DNA of 38,163 nt, from positions 1 through 38,163 of the forward strand of contig CAMLSF010000018.1 of assembly GCA_946482615.1 (NCBI GenBank). Reading direction: 5' to 3'. Positions within the stretch are counted from its first letter, which is position 1; every line of letters starts with the position of its first letter. A program made the position numbers and the translations under genes. This DNA comes from an uncultured Chromatiaceae bacterium. Its GTDB lineage: Bacteria; Pseudomonadota; Gammaproteobacteria; Enterobacterales; Alteromonadaceae. Below are positions 33,520-38,163 of the stretch, piece after piece. The notes beneath the pieces were generated by a model. It saw only the letters and a list, made by a program, of their open reading frames with translations. It was not told the origin of the DNA and did not search any database.

Positions 33520-34529
33520 ATCAGCTCGGTTGCGACCTGATTACGGCCACGCACTTTGGCCTCAAGCAAGACTTTACTGCTGCGGGATAAAAACTGGTGC
33601 CAGTTTTCTGCGGTATTGTAGATGCTGACGCCTAAAGAAATAGTGATTTTGGGTAAAGTTTTTTTGCTTTTTGCTGAGACAAAGCGCAATTTTTCTACCC
33701 CTTTACGCACTTGTTCCGCTATTTCCCCGGCAGTACGTAAATCCACATCAGGTAATAAAATCAGGAACTCTTCACCACCGGAGCGCACAGGTAATCCGCT
33801 TTCCTGCACATAACTGGCAATTTTCCGGGCGACTTTGCTTAAGATTACATCACCGACACCAAAACCATAGTCCTGATTAAATTGGGAAAAATGATCTAAA
33901 TTCACAGCTATGGCTGCAATACGGCGTCCCGGATTTTCAGTTAACCATAAATCCAGATGTTCCTGCATCGCCAGTCTGTTGTACAAGCCGGTCAGAGGAT
34001 CCAATTGACGCTCTTTTTTCAGATGATCCAGCTCAGAGCGCAGTGCATGGCATTGTTCGTTAGAAAAATCGAGTTGGTCTTTGAGTTTCTGCTGACTGGC
34101 TTTGATCGCATAAGTTGCGCTGATGACTTTATTGACACTGTCGCGGCTGCGGTTGGCATTATTTGGATCTAAACCCAACAGCGCCTGATCCAACACGTCG
34201 ATGTAGTGTTGCACTGCTTCGCTGGCAATATCTGTGGTGCCAGATAATTTGCCCAGCATAGTAGTGACCTGACGGGTCAGCTCTTCCTGGCGCTGGTGCT
34301 GTGGGCTCAACCATTGGCTATACAGCTCTGCCAGCACAAAATCGTCGAAGTTACTTTGAACCGCAAGCTTTTGCTCTATGGCCTGACATAATCCGTCATT
34401 TTGACCATTGATATATTCATAAATCACTGTGTAATTGACCGGATGGGCTGCCAAACGATGCCGCTGCAAAAAAGCGGCGGTCAGCGCTGCCTTTTCACTT
34501 GCCTGCTCGATTGAGTCCTGATATTTCAT
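33507..34529 (-). CDS. GGDEF-domain protein with partly degenerate active site
   Basis: About 340 residues, soluble by look: a helical N-terminal part (1-150, no membrane helix), a coiled coil (about 140-175) and a GGDEF domain (175-335). The signature loop S-GGEEF (251-255) is present, but the metal/phosphate strand reads VNLDHFSQFNQ (209-219). By alignment with PleD the metal-binding Asp is N210 and the phosphate-contacting Lys is S215, and GHDIGD becomes GFGVGD. The usual ADKALYEAK helix is SSKVLLEAK. No RxxD inhibitory site precedes GGEEF. Cyclase activity is therefore doubtful, and a c-di-GMP or GTP sensing or partner role is possible. I prefer ATG 34529; a TTG at 34574 would add 15 hydrophobic residues. 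It leads the AlkC-like gene by 2 bp. Confidence 0.75.
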   Translation of the reverse strand: MKYQDSIEQASEKAALTAAFLQRHRLAAHPVNYTVIYEYINGQNDGLCQAIEQKLAVQSNFDDFVLAELYSQWLSPQHQRQEELTRQVTTMLGKLSGTTDIASEAVQHYIDVLDQALLGLDPNNANRSRDSVNKVISATYAIKASQQKLKDQLDFSNEQCHALRSELDHLKKERQLDPLTGLYNRLAMQEHLDLWLTENPGRRIAAIAVNLDHFSQFNQDYGFGVGDVILSKVARKIASYVQESGLPVRSGGEEFLILLPDVDLRTAGEIAEQVRKGVEKLRFVSAKSKKTLPKITISLGVSIYNTAENWHQFLSRSSKVLLEAKVRGRNQVATELMLAN

Positions 34530-34852
34530 GCCAAACACAACTCCACTAAATACAACTGCTAATTTAGCCTTCAAAACCTAATGTTACGCGAAACTTACAC
34601 AGAGGCAAGCAGGCTGATGTTGTTAAGCTGACATATCTATTAGAAAAAGTCTGCATCTTCAGCTTTATTAATGACTTATTTTTTATGTTTTTTTTCTGAT
34701 CGGCTAAAAAAGCTCAGATTGGCGGTTAAAAAACGACTTTTTCAGCTGTTCTGCATGAATTATTGCGGCCAGTATCCAAAAAGCGAAGCCCGGTGTGCTG
34801 GTTGTCAACACTGAACAGAGTAGAATCAGGAAAAACACCAGGGAGAAAAAGA
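34530..34852. other. intergenic region between the GGDEF gene and the DUF885 gene
   Basis: Divergent control region of 323 bp, AT-rich in its middle (34670-34700). TAGAAT at 34821-34826 would make a fair -10 for the plus-strand gene, although no good -35 stands at the right distance. I see no gene or RNA in it. Confidence 0.35.
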
Positions 34853-36577
34853 ATGCGTCAGAACATCATATTTTTCTGTGTTGCCTTGTTTGTCACAGGC
34901 TGCAGCAGTCAATCAAGCAAATCAGCAGATTTTGATCAGTTTGCCAATCAGCTGTGGCAGTCTGAAAAAGACTTACATAACCGCAGTAAAACCAGTTTAC
35001 CTGATATGTCAGCAGCAACGCTGGCGGCTCAGGCTAAACAAAGACAACAGTGGCTGGACAAATTGCAGCAAGTGGATCTTTCTGCATTGACTGAACAACA
35101 GCAAATTAACCATGCCATTTTAAGCTACAGCCTGAAAGACGCGATCTCAGAATATAAATATGGGGCGCATATGATGCCCTTGACCGCTGAATCGGGTTTC
35201 CACAGTGATTTGGCTTTTATGGTGTCCGGTACTGAATTTAAAAAGGTTCAGGATTATCAGGATTATCTGAAAAAGTTAACTACTATCCCAGTCTATATGC
35301 AGCAGCAAACGGACTGGATGAAGCAAGGTTTAGCCAGCGGTATGACTCAGCCCAAAGCTGTGTTAACAGGTTTTGATAAAGGCATTCTGGCCTTCATTAC
35401 CCCAAGTCCGGAGCAGAATGTGTTTTATCAGCCCTTCAGCAAACAACCTGATTTTGTGGATGACCATGAATGGGCCAGTTTACAGCAACAGGCAAAGCAG
35501 ATTGTGGAGCAGCAGATTAATCCTGCATATCAGGCATTTTATCAATTTATGCAGCAGCAGTATTTGCCAGGGGCAAGAGACAGTGTTGGCGCCAGTGAAT
35601 GGCCTGCTGGCCGTGAGTACTATCAGAACAGACTTGAGCATTACACTACCTTAAAACTCACGCCTGAACAGGTGCACCAGACAGGGTTGGAAGAAGTTGC
35701 CCGTATTCGTGCTGAAATGCAGGACATCATCAAAGCTGTTGGATTTCAAGGTAGTTTTGCGGAGTTTATTCAGTTCTTGCGTTCAGACCCGCAGTTTTAT
35801 GCCAAAAGCGCCACCGAGTTATTAAAAGAAGCATCTTTTATTGCGAAAAAAGTAGATGCAGAGTTACCCAAGTATTTCAAAACTTTACCGCGAACTCCTT
35901 ATGGAGTGGCTCCTGTTCCGGCAGAAATAGCCCCCAAATATACTTCAGGTCGTTATGCCGGCACCAACAGGGATGACAGAGCGGGGTTTTATTGGGTCAA
36001 TACCTATGCTTTGGACCGTCGCCCTTTGTATGAGCTGGAAGCTTTAACTTTACACGAGGCTGTACCAGGCCATCACTTACAAATCTCATTGGCTCGTGAG
36101 CAGGCTTCGTTACCTGAATACCGGCGTAATTTTTATACTTCAGCCTTTGGTGAAGGTTGGGGGCTGTATTCAGAGTATCTGGGTATCGAAATGGGATTTT
36201 ATCAGGACCCCTACAGTGATTTTGGCCGTCTGACTTATGAGATGTGGCGTGCGGCACGTTTAGTGGTGGATACAGGTATTCATACCATGGGCTGGAGCCG
36301 TCAGCAGGCTATTGATTTTCTGGCCAGTAATACCGCCTTGTCGATGCACAATGTGACGACCGAAATTGATCGTTACATCAGTTGGCCTGCTCAGGCTTTA
36401 TCTTATAAGTTGGGTGAACTGACGATTAAAAAACTGCGTAAAGAAGCGCAGACCCGGTTGGGATCAAAGTTTGATCTGCGGGAGTTCCATGAGGTAGTTC
36501 TTGGCAATGGCAGTGTGCCTTTATCTATTTTGGAGCAGCAAGTCAGCAACTACATTCAGCAGAAAAAAAGCTCTTAA
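34853..36577 (+). CDS. DUF885-family lipoprotein, putative metallopeptidase
   Basis: The 574-residue product has a lipoprotein signal (MRQNIIFFCVALFVTGC, lipid Cys C17) followed by SSQ, so sorting to the outer membrane is possible. The rest is helical and carries the DUF885 signature LTLHEAVPGHHLQ (398-410), where HExxxGHH (H401, E402, H407/H408) resembles a zinc-peptidase site. FGEGWGLYSEYLG and SMHNVTTEIDRYISWPAQALSYKLGE follow as in other members, some of which are likely peptidases. ATG 34853 is chosen since AGGGAG lies close upstream and the lipoprotein signal starts there; a frame from 34763 would add 30 residues with no signal character. A terminator follows at 36587-36608. Confidence 0.85.
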   Translation: MRQNIIFFCVALFVTGCSSQSSKSADFDQFANQLWQSEKDLHNRSKTSLPDMSAATLAAQAKQRQQWLDKLQQVDLSALTEQQQINHAILSYSLKDAISEYKYGAHMMPLTAESGFHSDLAFMVSGTEFKKVQDYQDYLKKLTTIPVYMQQQTDWMKQGLASGMTQPKAVLTGFDKGILAFITPSPEQNVFYQPFSKQPDFVDDHEWASLQQQAKQIVEQQINPAYQAFYQFMQQQYLPGARDSVGASEWPAGREYYQNRLEHYTTLKLTPEQVHQTGLEEVARIRAEMQDIIKAVGFQGSFAEFIQFLRSDPQFYAKSATELLKEASFIAKKVDAELPKYFKTLPRTPYGVAPVPAEIAPKYTSGRYAGTNRDDRAGFYWVNTYALDRRPLYELEALTLHEAVPGHHLQISLAREQASLPEYRRNFYTSAFGEGWGLYSEYLGIEMGFYQDPYSDFGRLTYEMWRAARLVVDTGIHTMGWSRQQAIDFLASNTALSMHNVTTEIDRYISWPAQALSYKLGELTIKKLRKEAQTRLGSKFDLREFHEVVLGNGSVPLSILEQQVSNYIQQKKSS

Positions 36578-36586
36578 CATGTGTTG

Positions 36587-36608
36587 AAACGGGGGACCGT
36601 TTTTCTTG
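36587..36608 (+). terminator. Rho-independent terminator after the DUF885 gene
   Basis: AAACGG (36587-36592) pairs with CCGTTT (36597-36602) with a GGGA loop, followed by TTTCTTGT. It starts 9 nt after the stop codon. The stem is short but well placed and followed by T-rich sequence. Confidence 0.6.
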
Positions 36609-36691
36609 TGATTCTGTCATAGGATTCTGCCCCCGGCTCTGTTAAAGTGCCGCAGTTTTTTGAGTGATACCGGGCAGGAAAAAGGAGTGAT

Positions 36692-37198
36692 GTGTCGATG
36701 TGGATCTTGTTAGTACTGCTGGCCGTGGCACCTATTATCTTTTTGGCTTTGAAGTTGGATCAGCTGGGCAAAATGCAAAACAGATTAAAAGTGCAGTTGC
36801 ATTTTGCCGAGCAGCAGTCTGTGCAATTAGAGCATCTGGCTTTTTGGTTAGCTGAGGAACAAAGTCAGCAGCTGCTGGCTAAAGTCCATCAGGCTGGACG
36901 CACACAAACGAAAGCACCGGTCTGGTATCTGCACACTGAACTTTTATGTAAAGCTATTCCGGTTTTATGTAAAGAACAGGCCAATCAGAACATGTTGCCG
37001 CGTCAGGCTGTAGCTAAGTTTTTGAAGCAACAAAATCAGTTAAGTTTTAATGAGATGGAGAACTTTATCCGCCATCATTCTGCTTTGACTGAACTCTGGC
37101 AAAGTAACACCCTGACGTCCTATCTGAAATTATGCCAGCGTGCGGTTGAAATGTTACAGGACTACCAGCCTGTCAATGCGGATCGTTTAGCAGGCTGA
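36692..37198 (+). CDS. membrane-anchored hypothetical protein
   Basis: A 168-residue protein with an N-terminal membrane helix (about 4-21, ILLVLLAVAPIIFLAL) and then a long helical, Gln- and Leu-rich cytosolic or periplasmic part with three Cys. AGGAG (36683-36687) stands 4 nt before a GTG at 36692 and 10 nt before an in-frame ATG at 36698; both starts fit. I recognise no domain. A heptad-like run around 25-65 (KMQNRLKVQLHFAEQQSVQLEHLAFWLAEEQ) could be coiled coil. It stands alone between a terminator and a convergent small gene (20 bp after). Confidence 0.6.
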   Translation: MSMWILLVLLAVAPIIFLALKLDQLGKMQNRLKVQLHFAEQQSVQLEHLAFWLAEEQSQQLLAKVHQAGRTQTKAPVWYLHTELLCKAIPVLCKEQANQNMLPRQAVAKFLKQQNQLSFNEMENFIRHHSALTELWQSNTLTSYLKLCQRAVEMLQDYQPVNADRLAG

Positions 37199-37218
37199 AT
37201 GGTGGTGGGGTATGCGAC

Positions 37219-37449
37219 TTAATCGCGCAGGAATACTTTGGGTGCTGTATTTATTTGGCCATCTTCGTCAATGCTGGCCATCTTTTGACCTGCCTTGAGT
37301 ACGGCAACCCGCTGGTGCTCCTGTTGTCTGACAAAAGACAGCTCGTAGCCAAAACGTTGTAATTCAGACACGGAAAACTTCTGAGCCATACTAAGCATTT
37401 CCCAGAAATAATTTAAGTCCCGAGCTTCACGTCGTCTCTCCTGCTTCAT
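37219..37449 (-). CDS. small conserved-looking hypothetical protein (76 residues)
   Basis: A 76-residue soluble protein, basic at its start (MKQERRREARDLNYF), with a helical first half (FWEMLSMAQKFSVSELQRFGYELSFVR) and a strand-forming second half (VAVLKAGQKMASIDEDGQI). AGGGG lies about 6 nt before the ATG. Its start overlaps the EVE-domain gene by 23 bp, so it is co-translated with it. I recognise no family. Confidence 0.65.
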   Translation of the reverse strand: MKQERRREARDLNYFWEMLSMAQKFSVSELQRFGYELSFVRQQEHQRVAVLKAGQKMASIDEDGQINTAPKVFLRD

Positions 37450-37924
37450 CTATGTACCCCTTGTCTTGACTCATTTTTATTATGTGTTGCCATTCGGCCG
37501 GGCTGACCGGCATTACAGATAATCTGTTGCCTTTTTTCACCAGTGGTAATTGCTCTAGCTTAGTTGACTGTTTGAGTTTGTCGAGCGACAAAAGTGCAGG
37601 GAATTTCTCTACAAACTGCAGATCCACTGCAACCCATGGCGCTTTGACGCCAGTTGATTTTGTATCAAAATAAGGACTTAAGGAGTTAAACTGACTGGGA
37701 TCCGGATAGCTGCTTTGTACCACTTTGGCCACACCTGCAATACCAATGTCTTTGCAGCTGGAGTGGTAAATAAACACCAGATCACCGATTTTTACCTGAT
37801 CCCGTAAAAAGTTACGCGCCTGATAATTCCGCACTCCTTCCCAGACTATGGCTTTGTCCGGAGCTTTAGCAAAATCATCAATACTGCATTCGTCAGGTTC
37901 GGTTTTAAAAAGCCAGTAATTCAT
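37427..37924 (-). CDS. EVE-domain protein (PUA-like, modified-base or RNA binding)
   Basis: The 165-residue EVE-domain protein begins MNYWLFKTEPDECSIDDF and has WEGVRNYQARNFLRDQVKIGDLVFIYHSS and GIAGVAKVV, all diagnostic. Related proteins include human THYN1 and bacterial single-domain members. The aromatic pocket of EVE domains binds modified bases such as 5-methylcytosine, and RNA-binding is proposed for some. Its physiological role is unknown. It overlaps the 76-residue gene by 23 bp, so they form a two-gene unit. Confidence 0.92.
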   Translation of the reverse strand: MNYWLFKTEPDECSIDDFAKAPDKAIVWEGVRNYQARNFLRDQVKIGDLVFIYHSSCKDIGIAGVAKVVQSSYPDPSQFNSLSPYFDTKSTGVKAPWVAVDLQFVEKFPALLSLDKLKQSTKLEQLPLVKKGNRLSVMPVSPAEWQHIIKMSQDKGYIDEAGETT

Positions 37925-38086
37925 TGCAAATCCTCTATCCAGGCATGGAAACCGACTGTAGCACAGAGAAAAATCCAGATCGTACAGAATGGAATAAAAA
38001 AATTATTGTATAAGTTTTGACCTTTACTTTTGGGGAACTGTTGCTTAGGCTGAATTTGTTACTAATTTTATTACAGGAGTTCAATG

Positions 38087-38163
38087 ATGAAAATAATGCA
38101 TGGATTAGTTGTTGTATCTGTTCTGTTTATTACTGCGGGTTGTGCAAAATCTTATACTCAGGA
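38087..38163 (+). CDS. lipoprotein, N-terminus only (cut by window edge)
   Basis: The first 25 codons show a lipoprotein signal: MKIMHGLVVVSVLFITAGC, with lipobox ITAGC and lipid Cys at position 19. AGGAG (38075-38079) stands 7 nt before this ATG; a preceding ATG at 38084 is only 4 nt away and equally possible. The gene continues past the window, so no function can be given. Confidence 0.65.
   Translation, partial: MKIMHGLVVVSVLFITAGCAKSYTQ

Overview
This 38 kb chromosomal window looks like a marine or freshwater gammaproteobacterium of the Alteromonadales type, closest in feel to Rheinheimera or Alishewanella. That placement is inference from protein resemblance and gene order. I see no rRNA, tRNA, CRISPR array, insertion sequence or prophage.

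Layout. 1-860 (minus strand): a secreted TPR protein, a possible 43-residue protein with its own Shine-Dalgarno, and a strong terminator. 1113-6021: a LysR regulator, then a methionine-related cluster. An MtnB-like class II aldolase (minus) diverges from a YbdL-type methionine aminotransferase, a YafV/Nit2-type omega-amidase and an MFS transporter (plus). A perfect 8-bp MetJ box lies between the divergent genes. 6123-8865: cytidine deaminase and thymidine phosphorylase (pyrimidine salvage), then a periplasmic solute-binding-like protein. 8873-14888: ndh, rho, trxA, rhlB and gppA; the gppA-rhlB/trxA-rho order matches E. coli.

14937-24819 is the most unusual block. Two very large secreted subtilisin-fold proteins lie in tandem on the minus strand. 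The downstream one has an intact Asp/His/Ser triad and a PA insert. The upstream one keeps the fold, but all three triad positions and the oxyanion Asn are substituted, so it reads as a secreted pseudoprotease. Both end in GlyGly-CTERM-like sorting tails. A CadC/ToxR-like membrane regulator with a periplasmic TolB-type beta-propeller diverges from them. I propose this as a candidate uncharacterised system: envelope sensor, pseudoprotease and protease.

24844-32316 (minus) is one long tightly packed operon: ubiE-ubiJ-ubiB-tatA-tatB-tatC-(secreted unknown)-tatD-diguanylate cyclase-hemB. It joins quinone biosynthesis, twin-arginine export, a c-di-GMP enzyme and haem synthesis, with overlapping stops and starts and TTG/GTG starts for ubiB and tatD. 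32425-34529: an AlkC-like DNA glycosylase gene follows a GGDEF gene whose active-site residues are partly lost; a hairpin spans their junction. 34853-38163: a DUF885 lipoprotein with an HExxxGHH motif, an anchored hypothetical protein, a small hypothetical gene overlapping an EVE-domain gene, and the start of a lipoprotein cut off by the window edge.
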